From NCBI GenBank assembly GCA_024449915.1, contig JAMZAV010001058.1, positions 372,001 to 436,000 on the forward strand: a DNA stretch of 64,000 nt. The letters are read 5' to 3'. Within the stretch, counting starts at the first letter, position 1. Every line of letters begins with the position of its first letter. Below, one piece after another: positions 11,842 to 24,300 of the stretch. A program made the translations under genes and the position numbers. The notes under the pieces are model-generated. The model made no database searches. It saw nothing but the letters and a program-made list of their open reading frames with translations, and was not told the DNA's origin. This DNA comes from Sweltsa coloradensis (lineage: Eukaryota; Arthropoda; Insecta; Plecoptera; Chloroperlidae).

Positions 11842-12280
11842 GACTAAATATTTACTTAACTGTTAGTTCATTGCTGTATCTGCATCTATGTAAGTAGATT
11901 TATTTAGTTGTCCTCCTTTGTAAATCAGTTTTTTAACTGAATAGGATAAGACGTTAAATAAATAAATAAAATAAATAATAGATAATCGAAAATTATTCAT
12001 ATTATGTAAATAAAGAACAAAAGAACGCACATGTGGTTGTAAAAAGTTTTTTGACAGGTATGATGATGTATTAGTAGTATCTACCAAAAGTTGTGTTGAA
12101 TTTTGAGTGGAATCTAAGGTTCTCTTGCTATCAGGGCCAAAGGACAGACTCTTACTTTATAATTTTTGTATTTGTTTAAACTTATGCTACAGCTGACGCA
12201 TCATTTTTGTTCTAGGTCAACTTGGAAGTTGTCAACACTTGTCTTTGTTGGATAACTAGTAGCCCCTACAGCTGTTTGAA

Positions 12281-12385
12281 ATGGCACCTTTCAGAGCTGA
12301 ATATGCAAAATCATGCAGGTCTTCCTGTAAAAGGTGTAAGAGAAAGATTCCTAAGGGCGGCCTTCAACTTATTAAAGTTTCTCAG
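12281..12385 (+). CDS. PARP1: PARP1-like exon 1 (Zn1, first half)
   Basis: Encodes residues 1-35 and contains the first Zn1 Cys pair (Cys16, Cys19 in SSCKRC) after the conserved EYAKS. The donor is CAG/GTAAGT, phase 0. A possible acceptor TTCTAG at about 12215 upstream may belong to a 5' UTR exon; the transcription start is not visible. Confidence 0.88.
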
Positions 12386-15300
12386 GTAAGTAGGCTTAAG
12401 CTGGATTAAATAAATAAATACAAAATTGTATGTAGTGTCACTCAGTCACATAACTGATTTTCAGTGGGTGGACATTAAATATAAATCCGGCCAAGCCAAC
12501 CCTGTCTCAGGCGCATAGGTACATACTTGGAAAAACATTGTCCCTTGCTTCAATGAAACCATCTGAAGTCAACAGTAAATGAGGGAGTTGGTGAATTCTT
12601 TATTAAATTAAAATTAATCGATTTTAAAGTTGTCACTCCGCTTACAAAAGGCTGATAATTTGTCGCCCCAAAAGAGTTTTTACAAACACTGCAAAACATT
12701 TTTTCACACCATCATCGAAACGCAGCTAAGTGTGCGCTGTTTTAAAGCCGAGCCACCTTTCTTGGAATGTCCTCGCTTTCTTCTTTCGTAGTCACTTGAC
12801 AGTTAAGCTTGGTTTAGGAACTTCTTTAATATAACGGCACATATTGTAATACCACGAACTTGCAAAGGTAGAGTGATACCGATATTTGAAATAGAAGCAA
12901 TTGGAAACCATGGAAAAAGTACTAAACCGTCGGGCTAGGGAAATGAGATTTTTACTAGCCCGAGCAAAGTTTAAATAGCCTCAGCCGAGCGTTAATTTCG
13001 ACCCCTGATTCTACTATCTGTATACTTAATAAAATTATGTCCTTTGGCTTAGAAGTACAAAATACTAAAGTGTTCCTCTTCTTCAGTGTTCAACTCGGGA
13101 TTCATCCTATGAAATGAAGTTTGACTTGACATGCTTCTTCAGGACCTTCAGCGCTAGTACCGAATGGGATATTGGTCGCTTTGATTCTCTGAGAAATGTC
13201 CATCAAAAAGCCATCAAAGACTTGGTCGGTAAGTAGGTAACACATTTTGAACCAGACGTATGGAAGCAATTTAATATCAACATTAAATTCAAAAGTTCAA
13301 ATTATTTTTATTTTCTTGATTCTCATTGTTCTTCAAAAAGTCAAATTAAATCAGCCATTTAGGCCTATAGTTTGTTTTAATTGGCAAAATAAAATTCAGT
13401 TGAAAAGTTTGTATCAGTTAAGGAAGTTTTGTATTTCCGTAATATCGGCGACGGGCCTTTCGAGCGTCGATACCTTCCGTCGCTGGAATGCATACAGTTA
13501 AAGCCTGTTGAGGTGTGGTAGGTAGCCCCTGGGTAGACTAGTGTGGAGTCGTTGCAGTGGCTAGCAGTCAACTAGTGAAGACGTGGAACGTGGTTTCGTC
13601 CCCGTTTAGTAGGTGGCCACCAGCCAGGAGGCCCAGGATCCCCATCCTGGGAACTCCATCCAGACTGCTCGTCCAGTCGGAGTTTTGCCTCGATAGTACT
13701 TTGCAGTGTCCTCTCGTGTAGTTTAGCGCGGAGCTAGATTTTAATTGGTTACTTTGTATTTTGCAATATTAATTGCCTCGGCAACGGGCAGGGAAATCAC
13801 TGTTGTGCAAGGAATTAGGTAAAGAACAGATCGCACATGTGTCGCGAGATGAAGAATGTTCTGACGTCAATCGGCAGTTTAGATAGAAGCTGGGGACTCC
13901 TAGCGCATGGAGCGTTGCCTAACGATATCTGGCTTTGACGAGTGTTTAGATAAGTTGGTGATTCTCTCCGAGGAATGTTAGGTCAAGATCACTGGCTGTA
14001 TTATATTATTCACACACAGCAGTTAAAAACACTGATTTTATAATAGCACTTGGCTGATGAAATGGCATGACTTCAAAAGTAGGTAACATTGTTGTCTGAA
14101 ATATATGTTTTAATAGATATGTTATAATTAATAATTGAATGAATGAACTTGTAACGTGGCAGGGTTGCGGAATTATATGCCAATAAATACCATCTACTAT
14201 AATGAAAATGTTAAAACTTTTCTTTAATGGATTTCACTTCGTAGTAAGTAGACATTTGCAATAAAATGGAAGAAACGAAGTGTACTATGTGACCTTGTGT
14301 CATTTGTGATGACTTGTGCTTTGGACAAGTTTTAATTTGTATTGTACTACTAATAGTTCTGTTTCACACAGGGGCAGTTAGAAAAAAGTACGACACTTTT
14401 CTTGAAGACTTTGCTATTAAAAGTTCTCCAAATTCTCATGCCCTGTGTCGTGGATGTAGACAAAAGATTAAGAAGGTGAGATGCTGCAAAACAATAATAT
14501 AGGCCTACATTTAGAGATGCTAATTCAATGTAGTTGCAAAGCTTTATTCTGTATCTGTATAGTAAAATAAATAACTTGTTTTGACTCGTTATGTTACTAG
14601 TCAATTAAAAATTTGAACACTGCAATTTGTAAATTTTAACTGATAATGGTTAATGGTGTAGTAACAGTGCATATTCTTTGAAGTTTTTGTTTGTAAAAAT
14701 CTTTGGGGTTTTAATAAAATTGCTGATAAGTGATACTGATTCCGATTCTGCACAATCACTGATACCAATTGCAATATCGATACCTGCAAAAAAAGGTAAG
14801 AAATAGGGTTAGGTATCTTAGTTATAGCACTTGTAAAATAAATATTTGATGATTAATTACTTCAGCCATTGTCATCAGTTTTAGTGAGTCACTTTTCACC
14901 ACATTTACATAAGTAACTGGGCCCTGACCTAGTATGGTACGAACTAGCTTTAACACTGGAAATGTGTCTTTTACTACCCCGTTACATCTACAGTAGCCTT
15001 CCGATTCCGATACTGATTTTTACTAATTTGAAAGTATTGGTGGAATCGGTATCAGTATCAGCCATCTCAATCTTAGTATTTTTTATTGTAAGATTGGTAA
15101 TAACCGTTGGTAATTTAAATCTTTAGACCTGGTTTTTATTACTGGTGTTAAATCAACTTGGGTTGAACGAGGGTTACTCACTTAAGTTTTAATGTGCATA
15201 CAAATACCGTCGTAAGGTAGTCGTTTCTAACCTTCAGACCTGTAGCATTGCTGGGCACATGCCTTCTGAAAGACATGCAGACCGGAGGTTGTCATTGACA

Positions 15301-18300
15301 TGAATGAGCGTATCATTTATCAACGTTATTCGAGTAACTCTGAGTGAGTTTTTACGCGAGTTGAAATTCCAACTAACATTGCAACTCAGTGCGTTCTTCG
15401 TTCACATCACAAAAACTAACCGCGTTGCCGTTTTCGACCAACCCGCGTAAAATGCTCGCAATAAAAACCAGGTCTTAAGGAAGTAGCACAGGCTGCCTAG
15501 GCCTATATGTTTCAGTTTGTATTCAATTGTTGGATATATACATAGTACAAAAAAGATTTTGTCTGAATGAGGTATATTAATGATATTTTTCTATTGGAAG
15601 AGAGTTCTAGGTTGTGTTGCCTGCATTATATATTAACTTTCTGTTGCTAGTCTGTCATACGAGTCTCCAAAACTTCATTTGACCGAGAGGAGCAAATTAA
15701 GGTTGGGGGCTACATTAGGTTTTACCACATAGAATGCTTCAGTCGCATGCGCCACAGCCTGGAGTTCTGGGCCTCTGGTGCTGATATTCCTGGATTTCAA
15801 GATTTGGTGGAGGAGCAGAAGAAGATAGTTGCAAAGCTACTGCCACGTTACATGTATGCAAAACTAATACTTATCCCACTTTACTGAATCATTCATCTTG
15901 TGAAGGGGATAAAGGGAATAAAATTTGTAGGCTGATGGGACTAGAGGCCTCAATGGTAGACAGTGATACTAAGAGACAGTTAAGGTCTCCAGCCAGTGAG
16001 CACCTAGCTCATTGAAGACCACTGACCAAGGGAAAAATTGTACTAATTGTATTCTGTAACCTATTTAGGGTTTATGAAAACTATGTTTTCAATGTCTATT
16101 GGTTGGCCAATGTTGGAACTTTTATTTGCGTTTTATGCACGGGTTTGTTTCCAGTAAAAAGTAAAAACGTTAAAAAGTTAAACTTAAATCTGCTTTTAAG
16201 TAACTTTAAAAAATTAAGTTAACTAGTTATTTTTTAGGATTTAAACTATGTATTTTGTTGTCACTGTCGATAGCTTTCTAGTCTTTAACCAAATTCCTTC
16301 AAGAGAGTTTTTTTTTTAAGTGTAGAAAAGGCCTATTGGCTAGTTAGATTAGAGAAGGTTGACACTTGACAGGTTGGGAAAGTATAGAGAACATAAAGCC
16401 GCCCAGCCTGAAGGGCTGGGGGCAACAAAACTTTTCACCTGCTGATGACAACTGCAGCTAATTTAAAGTTGTTTTCTACCTTAATCCACGACGCGTTTCA
16501 TCCTTCTGGGACTCGCTAGGTGGATGGTGGCCACTAAAAATCATCTGAAAGCAGCTGGTGAAGCAGGTGAAAAGTTTTGTCGCCCCCAGCCCTTCAGGCT
16601 GGGCTTTTATGTTCTCTTTGCTTTCCCAGCCTGTCAACCCTTCTCCAATCTCTCCATTTCTTTAAGAGAGTTATGATTAAATACTGCGACATTTGCTATT
16701 TATTATAGTAGCTAGTAGCATATCAAAATACCTATTACTTTATTTGACAGTTAGAAAAACGGTAGGGGCCAGTCCTAATAATCAACATATTACTTAAGAG
16801 TTTATTACACTACGTAGTTATATTATTGTTTTTGTAAATTAATTTTACAGGGTTGAAGGATCCGATGATTTAACCGACTCTGCTACGCCTACAAAGAAAC
16901 CCAAGCTGGATCCGCAAGCTGAGGAATTGAAAATACAGAACAATGAGATGTATGGTTATCTAGATTGGCTAAGTAACAACTTGACCAATGAAGAATTGGA
17001 AAGCTTACTGAAATATAATGACCAGGAGGTACCTCGTTCAAAGCAGGTAAAGCTTGTGTGTGTATATGATGTGAGCTACATGCATGTAGCGTTGAGAAGA
17101 AACCTAAAAATAAATATTAATAGACTCCATACATATAGACAAATAAAATATCTATATTGTGGTGTAGGTACTGAAAAACATAATTTAATTATTTAAAGAT
17201 GTGAACATCCAGACATAGCTAAAGAGAGTAAAGGGGTATTACAAAAACATTTGATTTTACCTTTTTTAACTTGTGCATGAATGTTACTACGGTATGCATA
17301 TATACAGTAAAAACCCGTCAAAAACGTTCCCTTTCATAACGTTTTCCCGCTGGTTACGTCCAAAAATCTAGGACTCGAAAATACGTCCATAAGAGTAATG
17401 TTTAAATTACCCAAGCAAAACGTTTCTGTACAATACATTTTCCCGACTAATACGCGATAACCACCGATTTAATGTCTTGCTCGCCCGTGAGATACGTTTC
17501 CACCAATTTCTGGCACACGAGATAGTTTCCAATCCACATTTGAAGTGATGTCGCAAAATACAACGTTCGTACGAGCCTTGCAATGTGCAAACGCGATGTT
17601 TTTCCCGCACATAGCTTCCTACAGGTGTTGCGCGCAACCGTACGGCACAGCACGTTCTGTCTCTCTCACTCACGCGAGCCTGTCGGTCGCCAGCCGGCTC
17701 GGAACTAGGAAGACAGACAGGCGCCGTGTTTACGCTAGTGTTGTGTTCAGTCTCGCTTCACATGGCGAGGCGTAAGCATTACGTGAATGATGTTGATGTC
17801 CATCTCCGAACTCGTACCTAACGAGTGCGGGTCTATGAAAAGGCCAGCGGATGTTATGTTTGGGCCTACTAATGTGCTCTTAAATGACAGCAAGAAGTTT
17901 CCTCGCGATGTTATCTTGAAAAGTAGAACAATGCCAAAAGATAAGATAGGCCTACTGCGCAAGATAAATACTTCGCGTATTCGGGCGGCTGGATGGATGA
18001 AATGTTTTTGATTGGCTGAAGATGTCACGGTAGTCTCAAAAACGTGGTAAAAACAATGAAAAACACTTGATTATGCTCCCCACTGTCACCTGTAAGATAG
18101 TGAGTGGTGCGTGCTCAAGACCCCGCCTACCATGTACTGTTGTGTTCACGGGGGACGCCCATTGCACTGTAAAGTTCACGCTGAAGGGCCACTCGCTTTT
18201 TAAATTATAATTTTTATTACGTTTTCCCGCCAAAAACGTTTAAACTAGAGCTTTCTTCGAAAACGTATTAGGCGGGTTTGACTATAGGCCTATTATGATG

Positions 18301-21300
18301 TTACTAGTATAGACAGAAATAAAAAAGTGCCTCTACTCAGGAAGCATTCTATTTCTTCCTGTTTTCTCACCGTCTTCTCTCCCCAACAACTACTCACTCC
18401 TCTCCTCTCTTCTCCATATCTGCCTGTACTTGATCTTGCCATCTATTTCAATTTCTTTCCACTCTTCTCTTCTCTTCTCACCTCATTCATTAGTCATTAT
18501 TGGATGAGTGAAGCAAAGACTTCAATACAATTTCACTGACCCCTCCCAAAAATTTAGCCCGGGTGTTTTTTTGTTTGTTATTTATTTATTTTTTTTCTGT
18601 TTGTTTGCTCTCTACCGGGCAAACGACATATGCGATCTTGATGAAAATTGGACGGGACCTTTGTTTTCTCTGAACTTAAACCTGCCACGTTTTTGGGAAC
18701 AATCGAAGAAATATTTCTCATAAATATCGTACTTTTACGATTTCTTTTCGATTTTTAGTGCAATTTTTTTGTGACATTTGGGCCGATTCTGACCAAATGG
18801 GTGGGGCTACAACGTTCATATTTCACATTGACATTAAGGTTATGGTGATGTACCTTTTGAAAGAAAAAGTTGAAAAAGTTTTCCAGAATCCATAGAAATA
18901 AAGGTTTTAATATAAGATTTTTGAGGAATATAATAACAATTAACAAGTAACAATAGAAACTTGACAACAATCACCTACAATGCGTTAAAAAAGCACTTGA
19001 AGAAGAAAAGAGATTCCACACAAACTAAAAACTGACAAAAAAGCTCATCCATCAATGCAACTAGAAAAAGTGTTCGCGAAGCGGCCTAGTTTACCTGAAA
19101 TGCTTGTATTGGGATTGGAGAAGGTTTGACAGTTGGGAAAGCAAAGAGAACATAATCCCAGCCTGAAGGGCTGGGGCGACAAACTTTTTCACCTGCTGAT
19201 GACAACTGCAGCTTATTTAAAGTTGTTACCTTAATCCACGACGCGTTTCGTCCTTCTGGGAATGCTTGTATTGGGATTCTGTTCTTCTCCATCCATGTTA
19301 CAATAATTTTGAAATATATACCTAATATTGCAATGATAAAAGTTATTGTCAACTCAATTTATTCATATCCAAGGAAAAATAAAATACATAATACTGTTTA
19401 CTGTGTGTGATTGGGGAAAGAAGAAAGGAGACCAACAGCCAACCTAACCGGTTGAAGCGCCGTAGTTTTGCACGTCGCTGAATCTTGTCCTATTTGTTTT
19501 AATTTCATTGTATTGTTGCAGAAAATTTTGGAACGTCTGTCTGACGTCATGACATTTGGTTCTCTTGAGAAGTGTTCAGTTTGTGAGTCGGATGACGGTC
19601 AATTAGTGTATCGCACAGGCGGTGGCTACACCTGCATTAATCACCACGAATGGAACGCAAAGTGCTTTAATTTCGAACCCAATCCAGAGAGAAGACCTTT
19701 CGAAATTCCCGACGCACTTAGAGAAAAATATCCGTTCTTGTAAGCTGATATATATTTTTTTATTTTCCTGTTTTGAGCATTTCCTTTTTGTTTTTAATCA
19801 ACTACAATGTTCAATCAATGTGAGATAGAGTTACATACCTACTAGAAAGTTAGTATTTTTAAGTTTAACTAAAGGAAAAATCCAAAGGTGATGTTCTTAG
19901 TCCTACCTACAGTGTTATTAATATTTTTCTTTTTGTGAATACTTAATTCACATAATGGTGTAGATGTATACATAAATATAAGTTACAACACATTAATAGA
20001 TCTTTCCTTGGCCACCTTGATCCTTCGTCTAAAGTAGGAAAGTGTTTTATGTTTTGTAGGCCTATGTATTATCTATTTTGTGTTGGTTGGATACTATTTG
20101 TACACTATATTGGTCTAACTAAACTCCCACCAGAGTGCAGAACGATCCACGTTTGGTCACCGCCATGTGTAAGTTCCACTGGAACCACAATGTAAAGAGT
20201 CCTGTGACCAAACCCCGATCATGCGATCCATGATGGAGAATCTGTGCGAACCAGCTTGGCATTTTCCTTATCCTCTTATTTTAAGATTTACTTATCCATC
20301 ACTTTAAAATGAACACTGTAATTTGTTGATTGTTTCAGGAGGGATTATGTTTGTCTACCAAGAACCAGGCTGTCGTACCCAGACTACCGTCAACCTATTT
20401 GGCCGAAACCAAACGAAGGTACGTACGTGCATAAAGCTTCAAAGCGGTAAGTTTAGAGATGATATGTATGGTATTTATTTACAAAATGCTTTAGTGTAAT
20501 TGTAAACATTAATCCTATCTAATTGGATGAGCGTAGCGAGCGAAGCAAAGATTCCATTTCACTACACTGGAGAAAAAAATCCGGATTTTTTTTTCTTTTT
20601 CTTTTTTCTTTTTTTTGTATTTTTGTGTGTCTGTTAACATGATTCCCGCTAAACCGTTACTCCAATTGCAATGAAATTTTATGGAGGCCTTCGAAATCTC
20701 TGAACTTAGAACTGCCACCTTTTTGAGCGCAATCAAAAAACTATTTCTCATAAAAATCGCAATTTTACGATTTTTTTTTTATTTAAAAAAAAATTCTTCA
20801 ACTTATAACATCTACATTATTTATTCGATTGTAATGATTTTTTCACAGAACCTTTATTTTATGAATTAATATATTCGTGTGAAATTTGAGTGTAATCAAA
20901 AAATTATTTCTTATGAAAATCGCAATTTTACGATTTTTTCCGATTTTTTAAAATTCTTCTACTTATAACACTTACATGCTTTATCTGATTGTTTTGATTT
21001 TTTTACAGAACCTTAATTTTGTGAATTTATATATTCGTGTGGAATTTGAGCGGAATCGAAAAATTATTTCTCGTGATAATCGCAATTTTACGATTTTTTT
21101 CTATATGAAAAATTTCTTTGACTTGTAACTCCGACATGCTTTTATCGATTGTAATGATGTTTTCACAGAGCCTTAATTTTTAGATGAGTGAGGGCAGTGA
21201 ACGTAGTCTACAACGCTACTCGATCGGTCCTTGGCCGTGATTAATTCTGTTTGTTAAATGTTAAATGTCTGTCTGTCTGTCTGTCGGTCTGTCCGGGCTC

Positions 21301-24300
21301 ATACAGCCGAACGGCCAAATAGACTGAGCTGAAATTTTAAACAGACATCCGTGACCAGGTAACTGAGAACTGCTAACAAAATGAGCACAATCTGTTGCGA
21401 TTTAAACCTGCAAGAAATAAAAAATTGAAAAATACGTTGAAATGTATAGGAGATTGGAGAAGGGTTGACAGGTTGGGAAAGCAAAGAGAACATAAATCCC
21501 AGCCTGAAGGGCTGGGGGCGACAAAACTTTTCACCTGCTGATGACAACTGCAGCTAATTGCTAAGGTGAAAAGTTTTGTTGCCCCCAGCCCTTCAGGCTG
21601 GGATTTATGTTCTCTTTGCTTTCCCAACCTGTCAACCCTTCTCCAATCTAAGTAGCTGATAGGCATTTTTCACCCTGGGCCCCTATTCAGTAACTTCACG
21701 GGTTCAACTCTGTCACGGGACCGACTCCGTAGTAACAGTAATCGTTCCGGTTGTTGTTGGTCGAGGTCGAAAGGTATGATTTACATGGCCGTGGACGGTC
21801 AAATGTGAACAAATGACTCGCAGTCAGTTGTCAAATATTCGAAATGACATAGATGTGTGTATTATTTCCAATCGGGGAGAAATTGGATTTAAATAATATA
21901 ATTTCATGAAAAAAGGGAACGCACGGGACTTTTAGGGGTAGGCCCTTACTAAAGGTAGGTTTTAATTCAGCATACTATTGTTATACGTTTGAGAAAGTTA
22001 ATAATCTGGTTGTGTTTACGTGTAGGCCAAGGCTTATCATCCACCATTTTATACACATATAACCGAGTCGGACTCGGTTGTCACGGATTATATCGCAACG
22101 ATATCGACCTCAACTGGGTCGATCACTTACAACAGAGACGATTACCGTTGGAAACGCCCGGGTCCAACTCCGTCAGAGTTATAGAATCGCAGTCCTGGAA
22201 TGAAATGTATAGGAAGGAATTATTTTAACGACAATGGTTTTCATTTTGAAATAATATTTTTTGTTTGTTATTTAGCTGGCTGTGAAATGCCGTGTCCAAG
22301 GTTAATCGAATGTTGGATGTCAAGGTACCCCCAAATTCCGCTCGTAGATTGAGTAAACCTTGCAATATTTTCATGTATTTTGTACTGGCTATGTTTTCCA
22401 TAGTATTGTCACAGATGATGGACTACACTGCGTTATATACATTTCAAAACATGTTAAATTATTTAAAAAATACAATCCAGAAATTACAAAATCTTTCCCG
22501 AATATTGAACCCACGTCTCCCACATTTCGGCTATAAGGGCGCTTTAGCCAACTCGACTAGGGAAACGCCAAAGTCGTTGTTAGACGAGTGAGAGAGTCAT
22601 GTGTTGAGTACGCGGGAACATTTGCATTGTACGATTATAATATTCGTATAAATAATAGGGTATTTAAGTTTAGGTCATAGTTTAGGCCATAATGCTCCAC
22701 TGTAGCCTATGATAGGCTAAGGAGGCCTAAGGTAGGGGGAAGAAAAGGAATGTTACCGGGTACTCAACACATGGCTCACTCACTCATCTAACAACGAGTT
22801 TAGCGTTTCCCTAGTATGAATTTATATATTCGTTTGAAATTTGAGTGTAATCGAAAAATTATTTCTCATAAAAATCACAATTTTACGTTTTTTTTTGTTT
22901 TTAAAAAATTACGCTCATCCAACAACGCGCCTGAAAAAGCGTTTGCGAAGCTTCCTAGTTAATTGTTTATAAATATCTCGGCTTGTTTGTCTTCTGAGTT
23001 CCGAGGTGGCTTGGTGGCTGGCAGTATATATTCGGAGTTTGGACACTAATTCAAATGCTAGACTACGAATATAGCCTATGTAAATATGTAATAAGTTTTT
23101 TGTATATGATTTGTGAAAAAGTCATCATACTATTTTATTTTCAATCTAACATAAAAACACATAAATTTAAAAATTGGTACATGGTACTGATGCTTTTTCA
23201 ATTCTCCTTTTAATAAAAATGCAATAATTTAGAGCTTCCTCATACTAAAATACGTATATTGAATCGATTATTGGATGAGCGTAGCGAGCAAAGCGAAGAT
23301 TCCATTTCACTAAAAAAAAAAAAAAAATCTGGATTTTTTTTTTTCTGTTTGTTTGTTAACACGATTCCGGCTGAACCGAAACTCCAATTGCGATGAAATT
23401 TTCTGGAGGCCTTCGAAATCTCTGAACTTAGAACTGCCACGTTTTTGAGCACAATCGAAAAATTATTTCTCATTAAAATCGCAATTTTACGATTTTTTTC
23501 GATTTTTTAAAAAATTCTTCGACAAATAACACCTTCTTGCTTTGTACGATTGTAATGATTTTTTCACAGAACCTTTATTTTTATGAATTAATATATTCGT
23601 GTGAAACTTGAGCGCAATCGAAAAATTATTTCTTATGAAAATCGCAATTTTACGATAAAAAAAAATTTAAAACATTCTTCGACTTATAACACCTACATGC
23701 TTTATCTGATTGTAATGATTTTTTCACAGAACCTTAATTTTATGAATTAATATTTTGTCGTGAAATTTGAGCGCGATCAAAAAATAATTTCTCATGAAAA
23801 TCGCAATTTTACGCTTTTTTGTTTAAAAAAAAAATTCTTTGACACCTGCATGCTTTATCGGATTGTAATGATATTTTCATAGAACCTTAATTTTATGAAT
23901 TTATATATTTTTTTGGGAAATTTGAGTGTTATCGAAAAATTATTTCTCATAAAATCACAATTTTATGCTTTTTTCATTTAAAAAAACATACGCTCATCCA
24001 ACAACGCGCCTGAAAAAGCGTTTGCGAAGCTTTCTAGTAAATATCTTTTTCTGTTCATATGCCCACAATGTACATTATTCATGTCATCATGTGTTTCCTA
24101 GTCATCCAGTAGATATAGGACTCCAAGTCCAGTTCCCTCTGATCCATGCCATGTGGCTGTTTCTCCCATTTATTTCTATGGAGGTGCTTACCAAGCGAGT
24201 CACGTCCTACAACTTTATGTCTCTATTACTTAAACTGGGAACATGAATAAACATAAAACTTGAATGAATAAACATGTTTCATTGGTGAGAAATGTATAGA

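Larger units (their letters stand above)
20524..22965 (+). mobile_element. Helentron-like element B, split by a second Helentron-like element
   Basis: The left part (20524-21180) starts TGGATGAGCGTAGCGAGCG and carries tandem copies of a roughly 170-bp unit (TTTCACAGAACCTTAATTTT...). The right part (22816-22965) resumes the same unit mid-phrase (TATGAATTTATATATTCG) and ends GCGAAGCTTCCTAG before T. Subterminal inverted repeat TTGGATGAGCG / CGCTCATCCAA. Lies in PARP1-like intron 7. Confidence 0.75.

Noticed and set aside
20447..20452. GTAAGT as the donor of PARP1 exon 7
   Set aside because: Better consensus than the upstream GTACGT, but gives phase 2, which cannot join exon 8; kept only as a possible alternative with an unseen exon.
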